A stretch of 33,534 nt of DNA from positions 6,990 to 40,523 of the forward strand of contig FN648801.1 of NCBI GenBank assembly GCA_000310025.1. Direction: 5' to 3'. The notes beneath the pieces are model-generated. The model searched no databases, was not told the origin of the DNA, and saw only the letters and a list, made by a program, of their open reading frames with translations. The DNA comes from Ectocarpus siliculosus. Its lineage: Eukaryota; Sar; Phaeophyceae; Ectocarpales; Ectocarpaceae. Both the position numbers and the translations under genes were made by a program. This document shows, in pieces, positions 10,123 to 19,564 of this stretch (position 1 is its first letter; every line of letters begins with the position of its first letter).

Positions 10123-12190
10123 TCAAAGTCGGGTAACGTGTGAGAGCTACAGCGCGTGAAGCAACGGAAGGACAGCAGCAGCCGCCTAATGCAGTAGCGG
10201 CGGCAGTTTAGAAAATGGACGGGACGGGACGCGGCGCAAGCATTGGGGAAGCGACCAGCGCGCGCTCGGGACCCTCCATATAAGGTGTGTAATCGGGTCC
10301 GTGTTCAACATCCATCGTGTCTGCCGTGTTCCTTCCCGCGTCCCGCCACTCTTGTGACCTCACCGCTGCGTGCATTAGCACGGGGGGGGGGAGGGTGCAG
10401 TAAGATAAGCGGCGTACCGCAGTCTCTCTCGCCACGCCGTTCAGATAGGTACCGTCCCACACATGGGATGTGGTTCATCCCAACCGAGATGTACTATCGC
10501 TGAAAAAATATTTCAACGGAGAAAACGCGCTGCTGTACTTGCCACGATAGCAGCCATCGTACTGCACGGGGTGGGGAAACCTTGCGGCATCGGACATAAC
10601 CGATCGACCCGCGGCAGTGGGGCACGTGGCGTGTGCTGTCAGGAGTACATGCACATGGTGCCGGTGCCTTGTTCTCTGTTTCCCGCGGCTCACTCGGGAC
10701 TACTTGCCCGTACCTGGTCTGTGCCGCGCACAGACGGGTAATTAATATAGGGTATCCACTATGGATTGACGCGGAATTTTGACCTTTGAGGATTGACGCC
10801 AACATCAAGTAACGGTTGAGGGTTTTGACGGGAAAAAATTCGCACCGCGTGTGCCCGTTGGCACGTGGGAGGAAAAAAAAATGGTGGAGTAGAGTTGACG
10901 CGTTGACGCCGGTCATGTTCACGACCGACCCCGGGTTGGTTCGGGCTGCCACCCAGGGTCGACATGCTGAAGCGAAGACTCACACTCCCAGGCTCCCAGG
11001 AGACTAGGTGTACCCCTCCGCCTCATCCCGCCGACCTTCTCTCTTTCGCCGCGGCGACTTCCCAGGCGTCAAACTGCCGTTGCTGATGAGTGAGGCAGCT
11101 GCTCGCTGTACTGCTGTGTACTGCTACTGCTGTGTACCGATGTCACTGCGGCAGCAGAGCACCGAACCCCGTGAGGGGGCGGGCGAAATGCACCTACTGA
11201 CTGGCCAAGTCCGTGTACCCTCCCTTAATCCTCTATATGTGCTCCCTCCGAGAGCGGGACTCCCCCGAGTACTGCCTATCTATGCCCCTTTTTGCTGCTG
11301 AAAGCCCGTGCGCAATCGCGATGGCTCATCTACCGAACGCGCGCGCCGAACACGCGAGTCCGGCCACTGGGCCGCCGTGAGAACTGCCGAGACGTGTGTG
11401 TGCAGGACCGCTAGGAGCAATCAGTAGGCATGGCCAATGTGTTCGCTGCTGACCGCGCTCCTTTCGTGATTTGGTGATGGTAACAGAGCACAGAGCAAGC
11501 GTGTGTGAGCCACAGTCTGGCGATATTTGAAGTGTCAATCTTTTCGCGTCGGTTTAAGTTTTGACGCTTTTTCACAAAAATTTCGCCGTCAGAGTTTGCC
11601 TCCAAAAAAGCGGCGTAACCTCGTCACGTCAAAACTTTCTGAAATGTCAATATTTCACGTCATTTCAACAACACGTGGATTCCCTCTAATGTAGCCGAAT
11701 GCATCGACGATAATGTGCTCACGTAAGCTATCGTCTCCACTGATGGCATTGACAAATCCCACGGTATACAAAGCGGCCGCATGCTTAATTGGAAAGTGCA
11801 TACAACAGCATTCACGGGAACGGATGAACAGAAGCAGAAACCGTGTTGTTGGCGAGTGGAAGTTAACCGATCTCAACGCAATAAAAAAAAATAATAATAA
11901 TAAAAAAAATATAAAAAAAAAAAACGAATGCTCTCGATTCTCTGGTGAGGCCATTTCTTGCGGTTCTTTTTTCGCAGATCTTTTTTTCCCCCTTTCGGAC
12001 AACCCAGAAAGGGATCTACGAAAAAGATGACCCCCTTCTTACGGTGTTGGTCGATCCTTTTTCAACGACCAAAAAAAAATCAGACTCTGCAACGGCTGCT
12101 GTCACACATACATGGGCCTTCCCACCGAAATGGTTTTTCGGTGATATCTCCTCACAGAGTGAAGCAGCGCCTATACTGTAAAGCTATCCC
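10123..12190. other. Long stretch without a supported gene
   Basis: Open frames here are short and GC-driven, without consistent splice sites. TTGACG and its complement recur (10768-10910 and 11555-11640), hinting at an old element whose ends face each other, but I could not align a clear terminal repeat. An A/AT-rich simple stretch occupies about 11880-11925. Confidence 0.35.
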
Positions 12191-12194
12191 TCGC

Positions 12195-12760
12195 GAGCTG
12201 TGTGTATGGTCCGTCTTGGGTGGCGGCTGACAGAGACCACAAGGCGATAGGAGGCACGGGAATGGAGGTGCCGAGAGTCGACAGCACGCTGAAAAAATGC
12301 CCACCGCGCCAGCAACCATTTTTTTTTGCTCTTGTGCCCCTGTCAAACTTTGGTTTACCGGTACTCCCTCGCCACCCACGCTAGCAACAGCGATGACAAA
12401 GGTATGCGCCACGAGCTGTGTGTATAGTCCGTCTTGTGTGGTGGCTGATACAGACCAGGAGGCTATAGGACGCTCAGAAATTGTGAGCGCGAGAGTGGTG
12501 GACAAGCGGGAAAAATGATCCGCCGCATCTTCAAGCAACTTTTTTCGCTCTATTGCCCGTGTCGCAACTTTGGTTTGCCAGTACTCCCTCGCCACCCACT
12601 CAAGCAACAGCAATGATGAAGGCATGCGCCACGAGCTGTGCGTATGGTTCGTCTTGTGTGATGATTGATACAGACCAGGAGGCTATAGGACGCCCAAAAG
12701 TTGGGTTCGCAAGGTTGACAGTACACGAAAAATGACCCACCGCTGCTGCGTCCAGGCTCT
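12195..12760. repeat. About 219-bp tandem repeat, 2.5 copies
   Basis: Units begin with gagctgtgtgtatggtccg-like sequence at 12195, 12413 and 12633 (spacings 218 and 220). Each contains an aggcgatagga/aggctatagga block, a gaaaaatg block, a T-run and tactccctcgccaccca. Because the spacings differ from a multiple of three, the repeat does not maintain a reading frame. The parallel short ORFs in it are therefore probably not genes. Confidence 0.7.
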
Positions 12761-12970
12761 CTCGGTTTGTTTACATCTTGTTTGCCGCACACATCGGGTT
12801 GTCCACGTGGTCCAGCCCACTGAAAAAACATTGGCTACCACCGGTGCCACCGACTCTGTACCCCAGCAACATGACGCAACTCGTGTGACCGCCGTTAGAG
12901 TTTGCGGTGGGCCGTCGAGAGATTCAAGTTTCTAGGTACGAGTGATGTGGTTGTGACCAAAAAACGACAA

Positions 12971-13003
12971 CAGTTTTGGACAGTCTCCACTTGTCCAAAA
13001 CTG
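12971..13003. repeat. Perfect 12-bp hairpin
   Basis: CAGTTTTGGACA (12971-12982) and TGTCCAAAACTG (12992-13003) are exact reverse complements around a 9-nt loop. A third partial copy of the arm (tgtccaaaac) follows at about 13026, so this may be the remnant of an inverted-repeat element. Confidence 0.75.
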
Positions 13004-13102
13004 CCCCAAAAAAGACAGGATGGGCTGTCCAAAACGGGTTGTCTTTTTCTGGTGATCTTTTTTTGAGGAAAAAAGACATTGTAAGAAGACCTTCTACGGC
13101 CA

Positions 13103-13153
13103 GTTGTCTTTTTTTGAGAAGGAAAAAAGAAAAAGATGATAAAAAAAGACAAC
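13103..13153. repeat. Perfect 13-bp hairpin
   Basis: GTTGTC plus seven T (13103-13115) pairs exactly with seven A plus GACAAC (13141-13153) across a 25-nt purine-rich loop. A further gttgtcttttt copy at about 13039 could compete for the same right arm. Outer ggcca/tggcc bases can extend the structure. Confidence 0.7.
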
Positions 13154-13257
13154 CGCAAGAAATGGCCTGAGCGGGCCGTTTTTTTTTTCGTCGATCTGGC
13201 GCTTCTGTGAGGCGGTCTTCCGTCCGCGTCTTCGCATCTAGCGCCGCTAGCATATAT

Positions 13258-13446
13258 ATGCGCTTGCCCTATGCTCTGTCCAAGGATGAGGTGGAAAAGG
13301 TGTGCCAACAGGTATTGCTTGCACAGGTACATCCTGTGTGCGGACGGTTGCTGTCGGAGACAGGCATGCACACCTGCTCAGGAACTACTGCTGCTGTACA
13401 GTCTAATTCTTTCCGCAAAACTGCTACTACTGCTGTACAGCAGTAG
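13258..13446 (+). CDS. Small ORF, 62 aa, doubtful
   Basis: ATG at 13258 opens a frame whose first half is protein-like (MRLPYALSKDEVEKVCQQVL, then LAQVHPVCGRLLSETG). The second half reads into CTG/TAC simple repeats and the 13425-13448 palindrome, so the true 3' end may instead be a donor such as cag|gtattg (13312) or cag|gtacat (13327). No family is recognised. Confidence 0.25.
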   Translation: MRLPYALSKDEVEKVCQQVLLAQVHPVCGRLLSETGMHTCSGTTAAVQSNSFRKTATTAVQQ

Positions 13447-13448
13447 TA
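13425..13448. repeat. 24-bp perfect palindrome
   Basis: The sequence centred on ctgtacag is its own reverse complement over 24 bases, without a loop. The arm is tactactgctgt. Related actactgctgctgtacag lies 40 bp upstream. Confidence 0.85.
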
Positions 13449-13699
13449 CTACTGTACTCCTGTTCGTCACCCTTTTACATATACCGCGTCCCCATCCCTG
13501 TGAGCCCCACCCATGGACCCACTGCTGCACCATCCTTGCCGCCGTGATTTATGGGTGTACACGCATGCTTGGAAGATCTTTGACGGCAGAGAGCCAGTTG
13601 TGGGGAAAATGAAAACAAAAAAATCAAATTAACCCAGTCACGCAAGGGTTAGTATCCGTCTCTACTATTTATCCAATACGGTAATGCCAGACGCCTACC

Positions 13700-14845
13700 G
13701 CACGCGTGCTTCACTCATTGGCGCGTCCCGTGCTGACGCCCAGGCGACTTCACAATATGGAGAGTGCGCAGATGACATACTTTGGACGTGCTTTTTTTTT
13801 TTTTTCTTCAGAGCACTAACGGTGGATTTTTTTTTTTTTTTAATCCTTGGATTCGGGGAACCCCAGTTCGCAGCGACACGGGTGCTTCCGCTCATTGGCG
13901 CGTCCCGTGCTGATACGTGTTTGTTGTTTTTATCGATGCGTTGGATACGGTGAACTCCACTTGCCAACAGCGCGGGTGCTTGCACTCATTGGCGCGTCCG
14001 TTGCTGAAACTGACAACACATATGCAGCCTGGGTGCTTCCACTCATTGGCGCGTCCCGTGCTGATACGTGTACGGCTTTTTTTTTTCGGTGAGATCGATT
14101 AGCTCTACTCGCCAACAGCACGAGTGCTTCCACTCATTGGCGCGTCCCGTGCTGAGGCTGACATCACATATGCAGCACGGGTGCTTCCACTCATTGGCGC
14201 GTCCCGTACTGATACATTATTTGTGGTCTTTTTCCTTCCGATGCGTTGAATTCGGTGAACTCTACTCGCCAACAGCGCGGGTGCTTCCACTCGTTGGCGC
14301 GTCCCGTGCTAAGGCTGACAGCACACATGCAACACAATGCGGTTAACTCTACTCGCCAACAGCGCGGGTGCTTCCGCTCGTTGGCGCGTCCCGTGCTGAG
14401 GCTGACAGCACACATGCAACACGTTGCGGTTAACTCTACCCGCCAACAGCACGGGTGCTTCCACTCATTGGCGCGTCCCGTGCTGATGATACGTGTACGG
14501 CTTTTGTTTTTGTTTTTCGGTGAGATCGATTAACTCTACTCGCCAACAGCACGAGTGCTTCCACTCATTGGCGCGTCCCGTGCTGAGGCTGACATCACAT
14601 ATGCAGCACGGGTGCTTCCACTCATTGGCGCGTCCCGTACTGATACATTATTTGTGGTCCTTTTCCTTCCGATGCGTTGAATTTGGTGAACTCTACTCAC
14701 CAACAGCGCGGGTGCTTCCACTCGTTGGCGCGTCCCGTGCTGAGGCTTACAGCACACATACAACACAATGCGGTTGACTCTACTCGTCAACAGCGCGGGT
14801 ATTTCCACTCGTTGGCGCGTCCCGTGCTGATACGTGTACGCTATC
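13700..14845 (+). repeat. Hairpin minisatellite, 13 cores
   Basis: A core reading caacagcrcgggtgcttcc, then actcattggcgcgtcccg, then tgctga recurs 13 times (ttggcgcgtcc at about 13718, 13888, 13990, 14047, 14140, 14194, 14293, 14381, 14470, 14567, 14620, 14722 and 14812), always in the plus orientation. In most cores CAGCRCGGG pairs with CCCGTGCTG across a 21-nt loop. A block of about 431 bp is itself duplicated in tandem (14091-14521 against 14522 onward). Translations such as HSLARPVL repeat, but the spacers are irregular and carry long T-runs, so I do not regard it as a protein gene. Confidence 0.85.
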
Positions 14846-14904
14846 GCAAAAAATGCATAAAAATCGTGATAAATTTTACTACTCTGTACTACAAATAGAG
14901 AGCT

Positions 14905-14945
14905 GTGATCGGAGCTGTGATCGGAGCTGTAGTCCCGAAAACCCT
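14905..14945. other. Short direct repeats
   Basis: gagctgtgatcg is repeated in a 15-bp period at about 14900-14930, directly after the minisatellite, with a third diverged copy. This is a low-complexity feature only. Confidence 0.5.
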
Positions 14946-15363
14946 TGTCTTTGAGCGAAATTTTGCACACAGCAGACGAACCACCCTTCACTCCCAATAC
15001 TGGGAACCACACGCACCGCAACCACAACAACATCAAGCACCGAGGCCGTACGTTAGCATCGGCTCCGGTGCGCGCTTTCTCTGCTCTCCCCCGCGGATGC
15101 GGCACCGGGTTGAGCAGATGTTCAGGGGCTGTATGTACCCTCCGATGGTATTGTGCGTTTGAATCTGAAGACTACAGCAGTATCGGTAGGCAGTAGATTG
15201 GATCTGGCAAGGATATCTGCCTCACGTCATAGAGATGAGGCATGGGTGAATAGTGCTGTGCTATGTGAGTCCTGTGCGCCTTGCTGATAAGCGTGCTTTT
15301 GGGGTGGGCTGCCTGTGTCTCCCTGCTGGTCTCTATACCTATGTAGTAGTTGTTTGCTCTTAG

Positions 15364-15438
15364 CCGAGGCACAACGGCGATCTTTCGGCACGCAAAGTGA
15401 TCGGCGCTGAGGACGGAGCTGAATCGGCCTGTACTCAC
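15364..15438 (+). CDS. Candidate 25-codon exon
   Basis: The acceptor gtttgctcttag follows a T-rich tract, and the donor is CAC|gtaagg. The exon is 75 bp, phase 0 to 0, and codes PRHNGDLSARKVIGAEDG then AESACTH. The composition and both splice sites are good, but no neighbouring exon could be joined. On the opposite strand an open frame (15172-15438) begins only with GTG, inside a possible donor. Confidence 0.3.
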
Positions 15439-15662
15439 GTAAGGGTTAAAGGCAACTTAAGCTACCCCTGGTGCCAAGAGTTCGCTCTGTGGCAAAACAA
15501 CGAGTTACGATGATATTTAAATATCGAACGATATAGCTAACATTACCATCTATCCCGTAACAAAAAAATAAAAAGAAGAAAAATCGTTATAAGTGACAAG
15601 GTACAGCGGTAGCCGTTTGCCCAAGTTGAAGATGGAATATTGAGGGAAAACACGGCCCGGAG

Positions 15663-15755
15663 GGTATTAACGGCTACCTTGAATACTAGTGATTGCGCTC
15701 GTTCTACTGCTTCCCAGAACTTCTCCTCTGGCACAAACAATGATGATGGTACTAG
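15663..15755 (-). CDS. Weak candidate exon
   Basis: On the minus strand an AT-rich tract ending cgctcgctag is followed by a frame coding PSSLFVPEEKFWEAVERA then QSLVFK, before a possible donor ttcaag|gtagcc. The amphipathic charged segment looks coding, but a single short exon cannot be verified. The family is unknown. Confidence 0.22.
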
Positions 15756-16708
15756 CGAGCGTTTAGAATTAAAAAATAAATAAAAATGCTTACCCGGGGA
15801 CAAAAACGAAGAATCCCCTGGTTTTCGTTTGACTGTTTATAGAAAAAATACGAAGGAGAAAGCAACAGCATTAACAATGCCACGCGACGGGAGGTAGCTT
15901 TACCCACCATCTGTCTCGTACAAGGTTAGATGCCATGGGGTATCGTGAGTGTGGAGAAAAAAGGTTGCAACTGCCCTCTCCCGCACGGAACAGCCCGGAA
16001 AAGCCGCGCAGCCCTGTTCTGATCGTCAGTCCGTTCACCGCTTGTCACGATCGGCATTTCTCCTCGAGCGCCCAACGAGCCGGCCCGTTTATGGCGTGCC
16101 GGCGAGCAGAGCCTTCTGGCTACAAATAATGGCCATGGTCTCGGTGGTAGGGTGCCGATAGCCCCTCTATGAGCAGTGTGCAGCAGGCCGTGTCGTGCAC
16201 TTGCTTTGCAGCACCCTCGCGGCAAACTCCTTGAACTCCTTGCCTCTTTGATGTTGATCTTGATAGAAAAAGTCCCCTGGGACTTCTTCCCAGACAGAGG
16301 AACTTCTAAAAATCAAAGGGCGTCGTCAGGAGGTAGCAGATATTCGACCAATCAGATCTCGATTTTGATTCGATTTTTTTTTCGATTTTGATTTCGGCAC
16401 TTCGTTAACACACGCCCTTAGCGGCTGGAAAATAAATAAATAGAGAAAGGCTGGGATATCGTACGCCACCTTGGCGCCGAACGCTATAGAGGGCTCAGTT
16501 TTTATCCAGCTGGAGCAAACTTGCGCTTAAACGATCGGCATGGTCCATGACAACAAGAAAAAAAAGGCATTCCCCGATATTGTTGGCAAGATATGAATTT
16601 TTAAGCCAGGTGGTCGCTAACACTCGGGTGGCCTTTAATACCCGCCTCTACTCAACACCTCCAAAACACGTGCCGAGGAATATTCGGGATTGTCGAGACA
16701 CGGGACCC

Positions 16709-16903
16709 CTATTGACCGTAGCGTAAGCAGCAACAATCACTCCACTCAATGTACAGGCGTCGAGAACGAACCAACGCAAGCTCGCGATATAACAACGCGT
16801 CGTTCTGGGCCCGACGCAGAGCCTCGTCAGATATTTCCGCCGAAGATAGGAACTTGTAGAGCACTCTAACTGCAGATCCAGGCGCGCGATCGACCACGCT
16901 CAC
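16709..16903 (-). CDS. Candidate exon or ORF remnant, helical
   Basis: The frame is open on the minus strand from about 16983 and ends at TAG 16709. It codes a regular amphipathic stretch (AVRVLYKFLSSAEISDEALR, then RAQNDALLYRELALVRSRRL). There is no ATG. It overlaps the 5' margin of the tyrosine-recombinase region on the other strand, where a hydrophilic frame is also open, so only one of the two can be real coding sequence. Confidence 0.25.
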   Translation of the reverse strand: MSVVDRAPGSAVRVLYKFLSSAEISDEALRRAQNDALLYRELALVRSRRLYIEWSDCCCLRYGQ

Positions 16904-16904
16904 G

Positions 16905-17482
16905 ATGAAGAGGAAAACAAGTGTTCCCGCAACGCCGCCCTGACGTTCGCCCGCCGCCTGCCGCCGGTTCGCTGCTTATACGACTCCAACCGCGACCAGA
17001 TGCCGACACGGGCCTCCACGCGGAGCGGCAGGGCTGCGGCCGGGCAAGCAGGGCGAGGTCGGGCGGCGACACCCTCGACACCACGCACGAGGTCTACCGC
17101 GCGATCGGTGGCGATCTCGACGGCTCGCCCCTCGACGCGGAGCGGGTCACGTACTCCCGCGAGGCGTCGAGCGGTATCCTCGTCGCGAGGGACAGGGACA
17201 GGTACCCGCAGCGACCCCCCCGCTGACGAGACTGAGCTCGCTCCTCTCCGCGGGCTGGTGGACGGCCTGAGGGAGGAGCTGCAACGGGGGCGCGACGAGG
17301 CTGGCGGCGATCGCCAGTAGCTTCAAGCATCGATCGACGACCTGATCGCCGCCCAAGCAGCAGGACCTGGCCTTTAGGGGGAGGTGCAACTGGTGGGCAC
17401 AACCGCCCCACCACCGGCATCTCGGGCCCCCGCTGTACCCAGCGCCGAGGCTGCTAAGGCTGCGGCAAAGGATAGGGCGCGG
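16905..17482 (+). pseudogene. Broken 5' part of the recombinase element
   Basis: A coding-like frame (containing DTLDTTHEVYRAIGGDLDGS and later LDAERVTYSREASSGILV) runs to 17226. At the C7 run 17215-17221 the coding signal switches to the recombinase frame (ETELAPLRGLVDGLREELQR). That frame is interrupted by TAG at 17318-17320 and TAG at 17375-17377, then continues openly into the recombinase. The most economical reading is a longer original N-terminal region with a heptad-like helix, now carrying one frameshift and two nonsense codons. Alternatively it is a separate upstream ORF. Confidence 0.45.
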
Positions 17483-18979
17483 ATGCAGGGGGACCTCCGC
17501 CGGTTAAAAGCGTGGCTCATCCTCGGACGGCCTCCGGCAGTTGCAAAACTGTCGGAGCCGAAGTGGCAATCCTTGCCTCGCAAAGGCGTTCTGGTGTCAG
17601 AGAAAGTGGCGGCATCGCTCGACACGCTCTCAAACTTCCGGGTCGAAGACCGTGGTCGCAACGTTGGCCACGGCAACGGGGCAGGGGGTGCGGAGGAGAG
17701 GCGCGCGCCGCTGGCGAGGGCGGCGCGAGGCCCACAGCCGCTGGTTTCTTCACCCACGGGAAAGACAAATAGAGGTGCGGGCTCTCCCGCGTGGCGGGGG
17801 GGGCCTACCTCGGTTGGCAGCGCACATGCGGCCAAATCGAACGGCAGCACGCCGGTCTACACGAGGTTGGCCCAGGGTAATCAGCAGGTCCAGGACCTGG
17901 GACAGGCAGGACAGGACTCTGTTACCGACGTCTTGGCATCCAGCTCGTCGAGCACTCAGTTGTCTAGAAGGACTTGCACGCCAGGCTTCAACTCTTGGTG
18001 CACGTTTCGGAGGCTGACGGGGAAGCCCAAGTTTCTAGGGCAACGTGCCAGGGGCCTTCATGTGTGGGAGTTGATAGACTTCGTAGCCTGGTGTTTCGAG
18101 TCTGAGGGTAACCTAGCGAGTACAATATCCGGAAAACTCGCGGCTGTGCAACATTTTCATACTTGTAGGCTGGAAGCTTCGGTCGAGCTAGACTTGTCGT
18201 CTCCGATGTTGAAATGTGCGCTAAGGGGGATGGCGAGGAACCACGTGGCTATGGGGACGGTACGCCGTGTGCGCCTGCCTGTGTTATGGCGTATGCCGCT
18301 GGACGGGGAAAGCGCAAGGCAGAACTGGGGGGAAGGGGGCAGAGTGATGTGGCTGTGTCTGTGCCTGTCCTATCTCTTCATCACACGGTCAGATGAGGTG
18401 TTCGCGAATGACGCGGGCAGGGTGCATGAGGCACACCGTCTTACGAGGGTGGACAAATCATTGTTTACCGACGGGACGCAACTAGACTTTAGTCACTGTC
18501 GTAGAGCAGACCGTGTCGAAATGAGGTTTAGAGGGCACAAGGCCGATCAAGAGCAGAAAGGCAACATACGGGTTCGTACGCGAGACGAAGTCACCGGACC
18601 GCAGTCAGGTGTGAGAGCACGCGGCGGCGCGGTGGCTCTTGTGGTGGAGCTATTGTCGTGTCATGCGACGTTGCCTGACTCCGCTCCGTTGGCTCCGTAC
18701 CGTAGTGGAAGAGCAGTGAGAGTAGTGAAGTATAGTGCTGCCCTCCGCGCAGTAAGAGAAGTGGTAGCGAAGTCGGGGCGTAACCCCCAGGAGTACGCGT
18801 TGCACTCGTTGCGAATTGGAGACGCGACGGCTCTTGCATCGGGCGGAGACATCGCAGAACGAGTGATTCAGAGAGAAGGGAAGTGGAGGTCGAATGCCTA
18901 CAAGCCGTATGCGCCAAACAATGTAGAGGATTCGCGGCGAGTGTCACGGAACTTACAGACGGCAGCAGGATTGTATTGA
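17483..18979 (+). CDS. Tyrosine recombinase (integrase family)
   Basis: This ORF codes 498 residues from the first in-frame ATG (17483). The frame is open from 17378, so a longer original protein is possible. Residues ~1-155 are low-complexity and disordered. Residues ~157-272 look like the SAM-like core-binding domain (CTPGFNSWCTFRRLTGKP, WELIDFVAWCFESEGNLAST). Residues ~263-498 form the catalytic domain with every expected residue: Arg302 (ITRSDEV), Lys353 (RFRGHKADQE), His441-x-x-Arg444 (LHSLRIGDATAL), Trp468 (GKWRS) and the nucleophile Tyr476 (AYKPYAP). Such enzymes cut and rejoin DNA through a covalent 3'-phosphotyrosine. The HSLRIG/KWRS motifs match recombinases of eukaryotic DIRS-, Ngaro- or Crypton-type elements. 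No reverse transcriptase is seen nearby, so a Crypton-like or orphan copy is the best guess. Confidence 0.88.
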   Translation: MQGDLRRLKAWLILGRPPAVAKLSEPKWQSLPRKGVLVSEKVAASLDTLSNFRVEDRGRNVGHGNGAGGAEERRAPLARAARGPQPLVSSPTGKTNRGAGSPAWRGGPTSVGSAHAAKSNGSTPVYTRLAQGNQQVQDLGQAGQDSVTDVLASSSSSTQLSRRTCTPGFNSWCTFRRLTGKPKFLGQRARGLHVWELIDFVAWCFESEGNLASTISGKLAAVQHFHTCRLEASVELDLSSPMLKCALRGMARNHVAMGTVRRVRLPVLWRMPLDGESARQNWGEGGRVMWLCLCLSYLFITRSDEVFANDAGRVHEAHRLTRVDKSLFTDGTQLDFSHCRRADRVEMRFRGHKADQEQKGNIRVRTRDEVTGPQSGVRARGGAVALVVELLSCHATLPDSAPLAPYRSGRAVRVVKYSAALRAVREVVAKSGRNPQEYALHSLRIGDATALASGGDIAERVIQREGKWRSNAYKPYAPNNVEDSRRVSRNLQTAAGLY

Positions 18980-19564
18980 GACAGCCGGGGGAAGGGACCG
19001 TATGGGGAACGCATAGTTGAGTTATTCGGTAGTCGTCCAGAAACTGACCTCGATGTGGGTGTTGTAGAATGGTGTGTATCATTTGAGGACTTGGTCAGTT
19101 TTGGGACTCCTGCTTAATGTCATGTTTCCCTTACTTCCCTGTTTCTACGTCTGACTGCGGCAAAGCAGACACCCGGCGTTTGTTTGGGCGCCCACGAAGT
19201 CTCCCTGAAAATAATTCCATAGACAATCGCCTCATTTCATCATTGAATGGGTCTATCGATGTTTACCGTCGACGAGTCCTTACGCCTCTGAAAATGAACT
19301 TTTTGGTCAGATTTTCCACAAACGTTCATGCATGACTCACAACGCCACCAATGTTTAATGCATAGAAGATCTTACGGACGGACGGATGGCCATCATAACG
19401 ACCACAATCAATCACTCTTCGTGCTTCCTGATACCTTTCAAACAAGGGCAAACCTGAACGACACTTGAAGAAAACTTCATGTAAACATGGAACATTTGGT
19501 CCATCGACGTACTACAGACCAGCAAAGAGCGCAACACATCAGGTAGCGACGGGAATCGTCTTGC
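18980..19564. other. Intergenic between converging genes
   Basis: The plus-strand recombinase and the minus-strand poly-Glu gene converge here. I see no ORF with support, no AATAAA signal in the expected places and no clear repeat ends that would bound the recombinase element. Confidence 0.4.

Noticed and set aside
12152-12625. 157-codon minus-strand ORF in the 219-bp repeat
   Set aside because: Repeat spacings of 218 and 220 would shift a coding frame. The frame is open by chance.
14068-15105. ORFs with repeated HSLARPVL / ARDAPMSGSTR peptides
   Set aside because: They are read-through of the minisatellite on either strand. Spacers with T-runs and irregular period break every frame.
17374-17850. 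158-codon minus-strand ORF opposite the recombinase
   Set aside because: Shadow of the GC-rich recombinase gene. No splice or domain support.
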